From Siphonodentalium dalli (lineage: Eukaryota; Mollusca; Scaphopoda; Gadilida; Siphonodentaliidae), in the NCBI GenBank assembly GCA_032622095.1, contig CP136068.1, positions 153,909,151 through 153,973,150 on the forward strand: DNA of 64,000 bases, in the 5' to 3' direction. Position 1 is the stretch's first letter; every line of letters starts with the position of its first letter. Below the pieces are notes generated by a model. The model had not been told where the DNA came from. It did not search any database and saw only the letters and a list, made by a program, of their open reading frames with translations. This document shows, in pieces, positions 23,001-35,426 of this stretch. The position numbers were made by a program, and so were the translations under genes.

Positions 23001-26000
23001 CGATCAGTGCATCAGTGGCGATCATAAATTAATTTCGGATCATAAGACTATGAAAAGTATCGCCATCGACAAGAATAAGGTATGTTGTGATAGTTGACGT
23101 GCGTATACATACATTATACTTATTTACAAATTGGTAATCATGTTTTATTCATGCAAATAGACATATTATATGGCACAATGCTGGTTACACGTGGAAACTC
23201 TATGTGTTTGCATTTGTGATAACACGTGTTGGTGAATTCCAATTTGAAATAGGAATCACCATATATGGAAGTTATAAACCACACTCGCTCATCGTCCAAA
23301 CTGCCAAGAAAAACTGTTATTATAGGACTTTTTCGGCAAATATGATATCGTGATTGGTACCGTTGTGAGTATTTATTGGTATAAACTAATTTGGATAACT
23401 AAATCGGCTTTTGGTGAAATTCAGGGCAGTTATTTTTGTGATCATCTGTTATATACAACATATTCTCACTTCTAAATTTAAAACTTTAGAAATCAACTTA
23501 AAAGCTAAAATACTGGAATTTGTAACACAATTGTAGACTACCAGTGATATAACCTATTTTTACTGAGAAAGTTAACAACCTGCCATTGAACCTTTCAGCT
23601 CTGATCTTAACCCAAGATGGATACATCTGATAAGCCTTTATATAGTAATGTCATAGATCAATTTTCGTGGTGGAGTTGAATATGATTTTCTGACAAAGTC
23701 GTGAACTCGAAGAACAGACCAATGTATATTGAAAGTAATAAGATAGTTCATAATCAGAAAGTAAAAAAGAGCAGAGAGTGACAGTAGTTTTTTATTTATT
23801 ATAATAGAAATTTCCATGTAATTTCATATTCATAATACTTCCAGTTTACCAATAAATAGAGCATATCTAGTGTTTTTGGAGTGGATACCGAAAATTATGT
23901 CATATGTGAGTGAAACAAATGTTTTAAATTAAGCATCTGTCTTGTTCACAAATGACATAATTTTCGGTATCCACTAAAAAAAAATTAAGATATTCTATTT
24001 ATTACACATTTCCAAAGAAATTTGCCATTTACACCATCAATCGATGTATCAAAGCCAAAAGCTGATCACTGCTTGCTCACTTCACCATCCGCAGAATAAA
24101 GAAATATAGTTCCCATATTATTCCGTATATTTTCCCCATAATTGTGTTGGAATTTCAACATAAAATATAGATTTTTTTTATAACTATAAGAATAAGAGCG
24201 GAGAATGTCTGATTCGTGAGGATTTTGAAATATTCCTGGTACATGCAAGTGAATCGGTCGCATGCGCGAGCTAGTGTGAAAGTGAAAACTATTGTATCCC
24301 CCTTTTGGAGGATATAAAAATTAATTTAATCGCGATTTTTTCGATAATTAAATGTCGAGCGTATAATAAAATGTAGTAAAACCGGTACGTCCCTTGATGA
24401 TGCCCCCTGTATGGTCCTGGAAAGTTATTGTAACATAATCACTCAAATCAATATGATGTGATATATACCTCATGTATATTCAAAGTTCTTCCTAATTTCT
24501 AAACTTCAAACTACATGCTTCAAACTCAAAACCATGCATATACAGTATATGCTTCTACATTGTTAGTACCTGTATCATGATAAGTAAGTCAGAATATGCA
24601 CCTGTAAATTCTGATGACCTTACAAGGTTTGTGCTGGCTTCGCATTTGTTTTTTAAGTTTTTAAATCATCCCTGGGTCTGTTGAACATCTTTGGACAGAA
24701 CTCATTTAAATCACAGATAAAATAATTAAAGTTCAGTCTAAAAATCAGCCTTTATCAATTAGAACAACAATATGACAGTTTAATTTGGATTAATTAGAAC
24801 TAAACACCTATTGCTATGACATATTGTCTTTAATAGGGTGTGCACCAGGAGACTATGCGAGAGTGACTCAAAGAATAATAGTTATTGGGTTTCATCAATC
24901 TTCATAAGGGGTTAGAACACTTATGCAGGGCTTCTGCTATACCGGCCACTTTTGATGAACAAGAAAAATAATTTGATTCAGTATTTCCTAGTACCGATAA
25001 ATTAGCATGTCGACAGACCCGCTTAATCTCCCGCTTTGCACATGAGTGACGATTTGATCCTTGACACCCGCCTATACCCGACAACCTGCATCTCATTTAA
25101 CGGTTTGGGCAAATACATGTTCATGTAAAGAAAAAAATTTATTTCATAAGTTTGCCATTGGTAACATTTTGTAAGTCTCGTTATTGTTGCAGCCGAGATT
25201 TCGTCGATCTATTGTCTATCCTGATTGAGAGCTTCTATATACTGTGTCTTAGATCCCTCTGTAGGTGTTTATTACCAGTGATTCTACACATATGATAAGC
25301 TTGCTTGCAATTTCAATAATGTACATATGTGCCTTGAAAATTCGTAAAGGAACACTCGTTTGGTTTTGATTACACGCAATGACTCGATAAGGTTGATTTT
25401 AGCAGCTTGTCCCGACTCCAGTGTATTCATCATATACTAATAAACGAAAATGAGGAATCAATATATATCAAATTAGGAAATTTCCAATCTATTCAGGCGA
25501 TATATAGACGAATACAGCTTTGACTTTCATCATCCATAAAATAATTTATTTCCGACCATACATTCTGTGAAAAAATGACTGGCACATTGTAAACTGGTCA
25601 TTCAATCCTGCATCCTATATGTTATATGTATGAGCAATAACTCTACATTTACGGATTGGACTATTTCTGTATCATTATGTGACAGAGGACGCCCAGTTAT
25701 TTAATTTGCGACAAGAATTTTTGCTGCTGTTTATACAATTTCAAATAATAAATATCGGTATGTGATTACATGCATCTATTATTTCGTTCCTGGTTTCAAA
25801 TTCTAATGAATTTATTACTTAGAAAACATATCTAGATCTTCCCAGGTGCAAAGAAATGAGGGTTTCTGGACATTAAGTTTAAAAAATCACCGAACCATGG
25901 TTGGTCAGTCATATCCAACGGACCCAATATTTTTACCCTGGTGGAAACACTGACTTACAGAATGTGAATTGAGTTATTACCCACCACCTAGCTTCCTGTT

Positions 26001-26395
26001 ATTAAAGGGTTAACCTGGAAACTTTATGCCATTTTTAGTTTAATCAATCTATAACCCATCTTTAACTGAATCAAAGACGTTTGTTACTAGAGGTACAGTA
26101 CGTCAGCTGAATTTCGAAAGATATACGGCAGAAGCAACTTGATTTAATTCATGCAGAAAGCAGTCAGGAAAACGATTCATTATTAGTAACATTAACTAGT
26201 TATGTGTTAGTTAATTACACAATTAGTAATATTACTGTACAAGGCCAATGAAAATGATACTTTTATAAACTCATCTGTTGATATTTCACATTATAACAGT
26301 CAGCAGTGTCTTCAGTAAAGGTAAGAAAATTATGAAGTTGAAACAACATTCAACGAAGTTCAATAACTCTATTAAATACAACCAGTCAACAAAGT
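23001..26395. other. Intron 4 stretch without recognised gene
   Basis: Mostly unique-looking A/T-rich sequence. One short hairpin (23880-23978) is listed separately. No further exon of the chaperone fits here: exon 4 joins exon 5 in phase without it. Confidence 0.4.
23880..23978. repeat. Short inverted repeat, possible mini-MITE
   Basis: GTGGATACCGAAAATTATGT (from 23882) and its exact complement near 23953 flank about 50 bp of A/T-rich loop. Confidence 0.65.
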
Positions 26396-26611
26396 TTAAC
26401 CCTTTGAGTGCCAGGTCAATTTTTGAATCAACCCATATACCCTGTGCCAATGCATTCTCTTATATATGCGAGTCGACCATAGGTCGCCTCGCATATATAA
26501 GAGAATGCATTGGCCTAACAATTTGTTTTTTTGTTTTTTTTACAATTTTTTACAATTTTAATAATTTATTCTTATATTCTTTAACAGACTTATTTTGCAC
26601 TCAAAGTTTAA
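26396..26611. mobile_element. TTAA MITE, family P3
   Basis: TTAACCCTTTGAGTGCCAGG left; right end 'tgcactcaaagtttaa' is the eroded inverse. One complete palindromic cassette (26448-26516) followed by a poly-T linker. Confidence 0.82.
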
Positions 26612-26932
26612 TAACCCTATAAATATTGCCTGGACAAGAATCCAATATTAACTTTCTGTAATTTGAGAATCTCTTTTGAAACTTATATCTTTAGTCTCAT
26701 AACTTATTAATTTCATTAACTTTTATTACTGGAGAGTCTGGGGTTGACAGAAGTCGGTGAAATTCAGTTAGAAGACCTTAGCGCATATTTCTTTGCTCCA
26801 TCCATATTAAAATAATCATGCATAGTGATTATTAAAGTGAACTGCTCAGTGATTAGTAAAGCGAGAATAATAAGTGGAAGGATATGTTAAAAGGAAATAG
26901 TGCAGAATCTGCTTTATAAAATTCCTCTGGAT

Positions 26933-27082
26933 TAACCCTTACATGACTTTCATTGCGAAAACCCAATGCTGATGCATTCTCTTATATATTTGAGTATCCC
27001 GTAGGGAGCCTCACATATAGAAGAGAATATAATGGCCTACCAATATATACATTGACTTTGTAAGTCAGTGCATTCTCTGCAG
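26933..27082. mobile_element. Family P1 left part (truncated)
   Basis: TTAACCCTTACATGACTTTC, then one degenerate cassette and the 'attgactttgtaag' linker; breaks off inside the second cassette at CATTCTCTGC. Confidence 0.75.
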
Positions 27083-27446
27083 TCTGAGATTTTCAAAAAT
27101 CTGTCAGATGAGTTTACATTTAATAAACAAAGCAGATTCTTCATTGCAGGTTAATAATTTTGCAGACAACATCCAAGTCTGGCACATCATGAGTTCAACT
27201 ATTACGTTATTACTCAATTATTCTAACTAAATATTGACATGTTGTGCATTTGATAAAAGAGGCATAATCCAAAAAATATCAAGACAATTAAATTTGCAAT
27301 AAAATGACAACCAGTTCCAAAAGATATAATTATGCCATTACGAGTTAAATTATTCTTGTGCAACAAACTTTAGCTGAATCTTTCCAATTTGCATCATTAA
27401 TGCACAACCACTGCAATATTTCTGTGGAACAAAATCTGCCATGCCA

Positions 27447-27663
27447 TACAGTAATGCCCTAAGTAATCGACCCCTTAACAACAGCAGAATTATGGGTAAC
27501 TTTTCAGGATTTAGTCGGAAATATGGCTTGTTGCCATTCATCGGAAAGCTCTCCCTGAGAGCTTTCCGATGAATGGCAACAAGCCATATTTCTGACTAAA
27601 TCCTGAAAAGTTAACCATAATTCTGCTGTGGTTAAGGGTTCGATTATTTAGGGCATTACTGTA
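27447..27663. mobile_element. Family C Tc1-like hairpin MITE
   Basis: TA-CAGTAATGCCCTAAGTAATC to GGGCATTACTG-TA; arms about 100 bp, central CTCTCCCTGAGAG. Intron 4. Confidence 0.87.
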
Positions 27664-28023
27664 TCTTCCAACAAGAACAATTAAAACATGGAACTGTAAA
27701 ATTTCATTGCAGTAGTAAAATGTAACGAACATGGTTGAACACATGATGTGCGTGACATGACATAATGAACATATAATTGAACAGAAATGATAAGAGATTA
27801 GTTCGGTGATATGTATTGATATGTAGAATTTTTACTGAATGATCATAGGGAATTGCATTAAAGCGGTCTCCTACTTAAACCTATCCTAGCCTGTTATGCC
27901 TATTTATAGAAGGGATATCTCAGAATTGTACCACCAGTCAAGTCATCACACACATTAGCCTTTAAAAAAAATTCTCGCATTCAAAATCCCATGACCACAT
28001 TGAAGCCGCCATTCATATTTCTT

Positions 28024-28239
28024 ATAGTAATGCCCTAAATAATCGACTCCTTAACCACAGCAGAATTATGATTAACTTTTCAGGATTTAGCCGGAAATAT
28101 GGCTTGTTGCCATTCATCGGAAAGCTCTCACTGAGAGCTTTCCAATGAATGGCAACAAGCCATATTTCTGACTAAATCCTGAAAAGTTACCCATAATTAT
28201 GCTGTGGTTAAGGAGTCAATTATTTAGGGCATTACTGTA
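28024..28239. mobile_element. Family C Tc1-like hairpin MITE
   Basis: TA-GTAATGCCCTAAATAATC to GGGCATTACTG-TA; lies about 120 bp downstream of exon 4 in intron 4. Confidence 0.87.
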
Positions 28240-28356
28240 TGTAAGTTTGTAGTGAAAGAGACAGTAGTGTATATATCGCATACAATGGTGCGTGTGATGA
28301 CTTGAATAGTTGGTATCAGAGAGAAATTATTAACTCCAATACTTCAATGTACTTAC

Positions 28357-28468
28357 CCAGAACCATGGAAAGGATCAGAATCAAAAAACGATGAAAAAAC
28401 ACTATTTTGTCCCGGAAAGCCTGGAAAAGAATTTTCAAAACCATTTGGATCGTATTCTTGAATTTTAC
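28357..28468 (-). CDS. DNAJB6: DNAJB6-like coding exon 4 (Gly/Phe-rich region)
   Basis: Acceptor TATATTTTAG at 28478-28469, donor GTAAGT at 28356. The exon is 112 nt, phase 1 in and phase 2 out. It encodes residues 121-157 plus two bases of Gly158: a Phe/Gly/Asn/Ser-rich, low-charge segment (NGFENSFPGFPGQNSVFSSF, then FDSDPFHGSG) typical of the DNAJB6 G/F linker. A higher-order minisatellite in intron 3 begins about 160 bp upstream of the acceptor, unusually close to an exon. Confidence 0.9.
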
Positions 28469-28627
28469 CTAAAATATAACGAATATAAGAACGTCTTAAT
28501 ATCTGATTGAAATTAGTACATAAAACTGCATGCACATTTCTACATGGTGATAAAATATCAGGCATGCATGGAAATTAAGTGCAGACTCTGATTACCAGCT
28601 TAACTCCCTGAAATCGGATAAAAGACA

Positions 28628-29271
28628 TAAGAAATATATATTGTAATAATAGCATTGTATTATAAATAGACTCTTATCTCTAAACTGTATGTAATTATAG
28701 CATTGTATTATAAATAGACTCTTTATATCTCTAATAATTTCACTGTATTATAATAGAATCTTATCTCTAATAAAATCATTGTATTTATATAAATAGACTC
28801 TTTGTATCTCTAATGAAATCATTGTATTATAAATAGACTCTTATCTCTAATAAAAACATTATATTATAAATAGACTCTTATAAATATATTTCTTTAAATA
28901 TAAGAAATAAATATTGTAATAATATCATTGTATTATAAATAGACTCTTATCTCTAAACTGTATGTAATAATAGCATTGTATTATAAATAGACTCTTTATA
29001 TCTCTAATAATTTCACTGTATTATAATAGACTCTTATCTCTAATGAAATCATTGTATTATAAATAGACTCTTTGTATCTCTAATGAAATCATTGTATTAT
29101 AAATAGACTCTTTGTATCTCTAATGAAATCATTGTATTATAAATAGACTCTTATCTCTAATAAAATTATTGTATTATAAATAGACTCTTATAAATATATT
29201 TCTTTAAATATAAGAAATAAATATTGTAATAATATCATTGTATTATAAATAGACTCTTATCTCTAAACTGT
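28628..29271. repeat. Minisatellite with higher-order structure
   Basis: About 17 units of 35-40 bp of the type ATTGTATTATAAATAGACTC plus 'ttatctctaataaaatc'. A longer block beginning 'aagaaataaatattgtaata' recurs at about 28629, 28907 and 29213, giving a higher-order period of roughly 280-305 bp. Starts about 160 bp upstream of exon 4 in intron 3. Confidence 0.9.
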
Positions 29272-29437
29272 AGCTGCCTACACTATTATCAAGATCAACC
29301 CTTTGTTTAGTCCAGAAAGCAATTGACAAATTCTCATCTGCTATGAGAGACATAGACTAAGAATTAAGTACCCAGGTCATTTTAATATCTATTCTACATC
29401 CATTAAATTTAAAACAAAGATGTCACAAGATATAACA

Positions 29438-29623
29438 TTAACCCTTTACCCAACAAGAGAATGCATTGGCACAGGGCATAACTGTAACCATCACAATGTG
29501 GTCAATGAACCGGTTCCAATGATATCCATATTTGTATGGTTCTATTGAGACAGACCGAAGATATTTTAGGCTGTTGAAGCTTTATTTGGCCGGTTTTGGC
29601 CGTTTTGTTGGGTAAAGGGTTAA
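29438..29623. mobile_element. TTAA MITE, family P2, internally deleted
   Basis: Perfect TTAACCCTTTACCCAACA left and TGTTGGGTAAAGGGTTAA right, but both palindromic cassettes are missing except a single arm remnant AGAGAATGCATTGGCACAGG. Confidence 0.85.
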
Positions 29624-29873
29624 TGGAATTAATGGAAGACTGACTAAAATGCCATTGTAACAATATTAATGATATGAAATAATATTTGAAATGTCTTTTC
29701 TTTCGTTTATGTTCCGCAATTTCTAAATCGTATATATCAACATTCAACTGTCATATATTAATTAATAGTGATAATAGATCATTTATAAATTCTGTAGACA
29801 TGATCAGATCTATAAATTCTGTAGACATGATCAGATCTTATAATAACAGGGCCACGAACCTACATCACTATAA

Positions 29874-30983
29874 ATTTATTATACAATATTGTGTACAGTA
29901 TGTGTTTTCTTGTATGAGTCCAGGTTGTGGTGAAACATCATATTGGATGAGACATGCAATGTCAAGTCCAATATCACTTTTCACCACAACCTGAACAAGT
30001 AAAAGAAAAACATATGCTGTACACAACATTGTATAATGACATTTTTATTATCCATCTGTATGTTTATCCAAATTTTGGGAATAAACCTTTTGTGGCTATT
30101 TTTGGTATTTGTCGGCACTTGATTCTCTATAAAAGCCTGTAATGATCATCAGAAAGCATGATTTGGAACAGTAAACACAGAAGTGAAAAAAACTCAATGC
30201 GGAAGTGAAACGCCTGCTGAATCCACCAGATTAGTGTGCGCGCGATTGAGACCAATATGACTTTTTCCTGGATTATCATGTGATGGCTTTTGCCCAATCA
30301 GAAATAGTGTTAGTTAAAGGGGTACTGTACACAGGGATAGACAATTTTTTTATTCACTCCCATTGAAATAACTTTCAAGTTAGATTGTGTTCGTGTTATA
30401 TGAGTTTCGTATAAACCTAATTTAGCGAAGAAAATATTGATCTTGGAAACAAAAATATTACGATTTCAAACTACGCGCCATGTTTTTTACCTTCACCGGA
30501 GAAGACTCAGGTCGCAGAAAGAACCGGAAGTTCATTAATCACAGCTTCAATTGATGCATCCAATCTCTTCCATCGAACAATCTCACTCCCTATAAAAATA
30601 CTTGACGCTTTGTGACTCTTGTTTCTTTCTCCTTTTTCCCGAATCGGTTATAGCGGGCCTTTCTTTTGCAGGTAACATGTAATGTGCAACTCAATAATGT
30701 TCGCGAATGGCCGTCGATAAAAGACACGTAACAGATACGATTTCAAGAACGGTAACTCGTACTGGCATAATTCTCCATTTTATGACTCCAGCCATAAATG
30801 AATTTATATTAAATAATTCAATTTTACTTTTGTGATAGCCTGTTAACTGGAACGTTTTCAGTAGACATCATCGACTCAAATTAGTTATTTTAAAATATAA
30901 TATTGATATTAGATCGCTATTGTCACCGGGAATTTATTGAAATTGGGGTACAGTACCCCTTTAAGGGATGATAATAATAAAGT
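29874..30983. mobile_element. Family F composite foldback, copy 2, interrupted
   Basis: Left foldback (TTATACAATATTGTGTACAG and complement) and tail as in copy 1. The tail is split by a family E element at 30314-30964. Sequence resumes after the insertion with 'taagggatgataataata', matching the uninterrupted copies. Confidence 0.75.
30314..30964. mobile_element. Family E element inserted in family F
   Basis: TTAA then AGGGGTACTGTACACAGG, ending GTACAGTACCCCT then TTAA. The 651-bp span has no transposase. The flanks join exactly to the family F tail, so the insertion and its 4-bp (TTAA) or 2-bp (TA) duplication can be read from paralogous empty sites. Interior matches 60091-60681. Confidence 0.85.
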
Positions 30984-31122
30984 ATACGTAATCTTTAAAT
31001 TATCCTTCAGTCGTTTGGATAGCTGCTATATGGAACTCATGAATTAGATGAGCGAGAAGTTTGTTGCAGCAGTTATTATACTTACGAGTGAAATGGATTA
31101 TGTATATTTTACCAACATCTAT

Positions 31123-31521
31123 TAACCCTTTACCCAACAGAAGGGCCCTGTGCCAATGCATTCTCTTATATATGCGAGTCGACCATAGGTCGCCTCGCAT
31201 ATATAAGAGAATGCATTGGCTTAACACATTAAAAATTATAAAATTGTTAAAGAATGTAAGAAAAAATGGTAAAAAGTGTTAAAAAAAGATTTTTTTTAGG
31301 CCAATGCATTCTCTTATATATGCGAGGCGACCTATGGTCGACTCGCATATATAAGAGAATGCATTGGCACAGGGCATAACTGTAACTATCACAATGTGGT
31401 CAAGGAGCCGGTTCCAATGATATCCATATGTGTATGGTTATATTGAGACAGACCGAAGATATTTTAGGCTGTTGAAGCTTTATTTGGCCGGTTTTGGCCG
31501 GTTTGTTGGGTAAAGGGTTAA
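31123..31521. mobile_element. TTAA MITE, family P2, full length
   Basis: TTAA both sides, inverted CCCTTTACCCAACA ends, two near-perfect palindromic cassettes (31147-31219 and 31301-31370) joined by an A/T-rich linker, plus a 'ttttggccggtttgttggg' end. Reverse of the 48457 copy. Intron 3. Confidence 0.88.
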
Positions 31522-31615
31522 ATGGTTGAGGTGTGTAATATTTACTGATTTTTTAATGTGGATTATGAATTTCCACAGCTCAATTTATACTGCAAGACCA
31601 ACGTTTATACATGCT

Positions 31616-31948
31616 TTAACCCTTTGGAGAGTACCTGTAACGTCATATACATGACGTCATGAGTAAATTTAACGTCAACGTCATAGCAATAATTATTAAC
31701 AAGTTCGGGTCAAAATGGTCCAATAATTCGTTTTAATTTATGTGCATTATTTTTTAACGTGTGTTATCATAATCGGTTGCACTTATACATTTGGGACATT
31801 ATATTAATCAAAATAACTCCTACACAAATGATTTATTGAAGTTATGTCTACATAAAATAACACTTCCTGAAACGACATATATGTCGTTCTACTCCTCAAC
31901 CGATAGACGACATACATGTATATGTCGTTCCACTCGCCAAAGGGTTAA
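31616..31948. mobile_element. TTAA MITE with CCCTTTGG ends and ACGTC palindromes
   Basis: TTAACCCTTTGGAGAGTACC left, CTCGCCAAAGGGTTAA right. Palindromes near each end ('acgtcatatacatgacgt' and 'acgacatatatgtcgt', 'acatacatgtatatgt'). A separate TTAA family, only copy in the window, 218 bp from exon 3 in intron 3. Confidence 0.8.
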
Positions 31949-32165
31949 AACAAATTTCAAAAAAGCGCTTGGGGTTAGAGACTTGATCAGTGATGTAGGT
32001 TCCTGGCCCTGAATAAGTAATAAACTGCCAAAACATTTGGCTTCTTAGTGAACAGAAGTTAATAGCTACTAATTCCACAAAAGACTGGGTAACTCTAGTA
32101 TTGGTATAACAATGTGCCACTCGATTGGGCAGATATAAAGTAAAGACATGGACAGGTTATTCTAC

Positions 32166-32351
32166 CTCCGAATAATTCTGCGAAAGGATCTCGACCGCCG
32201 AAGAACTCCCTAAAGACATCATTGGGATCTCTGAAATGAAAGTATGCTCCGTATGGAGCAAAGTCATATTCCATGTCGGAACCACTGCTCGGCATCCCTC
32301 CTCCTTTAAGTCCTTCTTCTCCGTATCGGTCGTACAGATCCTTCTTCTTCT
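32166..32351 (-). CDS. DNAJB6: DNAJB6-like coding exon 3 (end of J domain, start of G/F region)
   Basis: Acceptor TTTCACAG at 32359-32352, donor GTAGAA at 32165. The exon is 186 nt, phase 1 in and phase 1 out. The join to exon 2 gives [20 protein letters not shown], the canonical helix IV and end of a class B J domain. It then encodes GGG and a [16 protein letters not shown] segment, highly characteristic of the DNAJB6/B2/B8 clade (D-V-F-R-E-F-F-G-G). The two short overlapping frames here are parts of this one exon read in two registers. Confidence 0.95.
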
Positions 32352-32439
32352 CTGTGAAATAAAAACAAACAACTCATCATGTTCTATCTATAAAAAAAAG
32401 CCCACCAGAAAGTTACAAAGATCCTGAAATTTTCGAGAA

Positions 32440-33858
32440 AATCCTGAAAAATTACGTCGCTAGATATATCAGCTAAAGCAGGCAAAAGTCCTGAATACCT
32501 TTTCAATGTTGGAACGTTTGTGCATGGCTTACAGCAATGCAGCCATTCAATATTTGAAATTTATTACATGAACCTACCCTTAATCCATTCAATAATCCCA
32601 TTCAATAAATTGTGATATTAAACCTTCGTTTAATAACAGGAAATAGTTCCAGGTGACCTTTGACTCCGGTTTGTCGTCTGTTTAAATTCCAGTACGTTAC
32701 GTCTCAAAAATACTAGGGCTTCCAATATTCTTCCAATAAACTCTAATGAATGAAGAGTTTGAAAAGTTATTTCATTAAATATACGCCATTAAATACGACA
32801 AAGGGTCTTTATTTATATGGGACTATTTGTTTACGCGGGCAAACCACGCATAATTACGTAAAACGTCACCGCATGCCTTATAGAAGCCGTTGTTAGTTTT
32901 GCATCCTGTTTGTTGATTACTTGCGCCAGTCCATGCTGGACGCAAGTAATGTTTTCGGTGCGGATCTTTGTCTGTTGTCTGTCCTTCCGTGAATATGTTA
33001 CGTCATACCGGAAGTACATACTGTAAAGAATGCACATGGAATAATATGAAATGGTTGCATCAATTGTAACTTAAATCAACATATATACTTAATTTGCATT
33101 GTTATCTGATTTTATTTTGGTTATAAATCGTTCATAAATGAACAATATTGAATGATTTCTTTCTGGAAACCGATCAAGACGCGATGACGTCATGACGCAC
33201 ACCAGGACGTCACAGGCTACATGGGCGCGCAAAACACCAGACATGATCGCGTCGATGTCCAGACAGCTGAGACCCGTATTGCACGGGCAGGCTAAACCAT
33301 TCTAACTGCCAACAACTTCGTGTTCTATTATTATTATAAATATATATATATACTGCATGAAAAATAAAAGTGGGCAATATTACTGCCCATTAGAAGCCTA
33401 TTTTATGTAACTTGAAACACGGGAAATGTGTTTAGATCATGTCTAAAAGATGCGCACGGAATAGTTTATTTTCGCAGAGACAGTGAGGTGCGAACATATT
33501 TCTGGAAAGTTTCTTTGAAGTTCAAAACATTTTCGAAAGATCATGGTACATATAAATCATGTCCGGCCAAACAGTCGAGCCCGTGGTTCAATTGAGAAAC
33601 ATTTGCACTGAAAAATGTGAATGTTGAAACATACGGATTATTAAATGCCCTATTAATTAACTGGGAAAACAACCTTTCTCATTTTCAACGCAATAGACAT
33701 TTTGATGATATGTTCCCGAAGACTGTATAGATCAGTCGCTATAAGGGCATGTTCACATTGACACACTGTTCGCGTGGTCGCGTGTCTTTTATTTATTTGT
33801 GTCGGTATTTGTAACTTACTTTGACGTTTTTTGCCGCTGAAGTGCTATGGCATACACG
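32440..33858. other. Intron 2 stretch without recognised gene
   Basis: Mixed sequence. Local higher-CpG patches at 32820-33020 and 33170-33300 include a consensus CRE (TGACGTCA at 33185) and a TTACTTGCG palindrome near 32918-32948. Could hold regulatory DNA or an old repeat; no exon is required here. Confidence 0.35.
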
Positions 33859-35030
33859 CTTGACATTAGGGGTGCCACGATTAATTGTATAATCGATGAA
33901 CCGTTGATAAAGCCGATAATCGATTACCATTTCCATCGTCGATTAATCTGTGTTATTTATATCGGATGTCAGAAGATGCCGGGTATTATTGAATACCGTG
34001 TTTATTTTACACAGTTCTATCTACAACCGAGGTGTTAACATCCTTTGATCGCGTACCAAAGAGATTTCAATAACATGAGTACATGTACTACTGATATATG
34101 TTGCAAACAGTCGGCAGTTCATTTGATGATGCGACATGGTTTCTCGTCGGATCGTTGTATATTCTACAAATTGGCCGCACTGTAGATTTGAACACATTGG
34201 GACATCGTTGTATATTTTAATATACTTGAAAGGTGGCAATATGTCTTTGAAATGTGCCGACTGTCACCGTGTTCAATGAACTGAATGCACTCGCCCTTGA
34301 ATCTGATTGGACCAATGGATGTTGATTGACATTCTCTCTAAAACCAGGGAACAATATATATATGGCATTTTAATCAGTGATGTTCTCCCCAATTGCATTG
34401 CAAGTGTACTTTGTTTGTATAAGTACAAATACATGTATATACTTAGAAGTTACTAGTAAAGGCTATCGCATATCGTGTGGTGAATGCTGAATGAAACAGA
34501 CTGTTATAAAATACTTAAATTGTTCTGAGTCATGCAATTTGCAGGTGGGGCACACGTTAGTGATTGTTAACCACGCCCTGGAAGTTTGATGAAACTTATA
34601 GTTTCCATAACATTTGATTCCTTTATTTAGGAACAACCGGCGGTCCATTCTTCATTCTTACTTTTGTATTGTTTGTTTATGTGGCTATTCCTAAAACTTA
34701 AATTAATCGCTACATTTGTTCTAATGAACTCACAAATATTATAACCATAACATCGCTGAGAACTGTGCTGGTATTCAATACATTGTGCTCATTAGTCATT
34801 AACAGTGGTTTATGATGCATTTTATTAACGTAAAAATTACATCAGCCAATGTCTCAAATGACCAGCAACAGTGCAGTTATTGAGTTAACGAGCACCCAGG
34901 CAATAGGCCATATTACGGTATACTTCAACTGATGTTATTAATATTAGGTACGATTAATCGATTATAGTCGATTATTGACGACCGATTATCGATTATCAAA
35001 ATCAATAGTCGTGGCACCTCTACTTGACAT
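33859..35030. mobile_element. hAT-like non-autonomous element with 8-bp target duplication
   Basis: Perfect direct repeat CTTGACAT at 33859-33866 and 35023-35030 flanks inverted ends TAGGGGTGCCACGA and TCGTGGCACCTCTA (element 33867-35022, 1156 bp). Subterminal regions are crowded with ATCGAT/AATCGATTA motifs, as often found at hAT ends. No transposase frame. Intron 2. Confidence 0.88.
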
Positions 35031-35426
35031 CATATAGTCAAACTAGTAATTTAACCCAATTGGTATATAATATATATTAGCATCATCGGCAATCAATCAT
35101 CTTCACACCCTTCATGTAAACAATGTCTCTATTGTTCTATAAATATGTCAAACAACTCCTACGTATCATTAGTGTAAAAGATCAACTTGAAATAGTCTGT
35201 CCGTATACACAAATATTTCAGCGATGAATGAACTGAGATTTGATATCTAGATTTGTTTTTATCGATCTCTCAAACGAGGAGCCAACACCCGTGGTTCAAA
35301 GTGGTGTTGGTAAGACAAAACAAAACATGTCAAATGTGTGATGGGCGCAAGTATAGGCAGTTCCAGTGAGTGCATTCTAGTTTAAGTATGTTTTGTCGAG
35401 GTTTTGGATCATGTAATAAATAGAAT

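Noticed and set aside
28628-29271. CRISPR-like array
   Set aside because: Units are contiguous minisatellite repeats without unique spacers, in a eukaryotic gene intron.
32831-33037. Short minus-strand frame in intron 2
   Set aside because: No recognisable domain and not compatible with a required exon; exons 2 and 3 join in phase without it.
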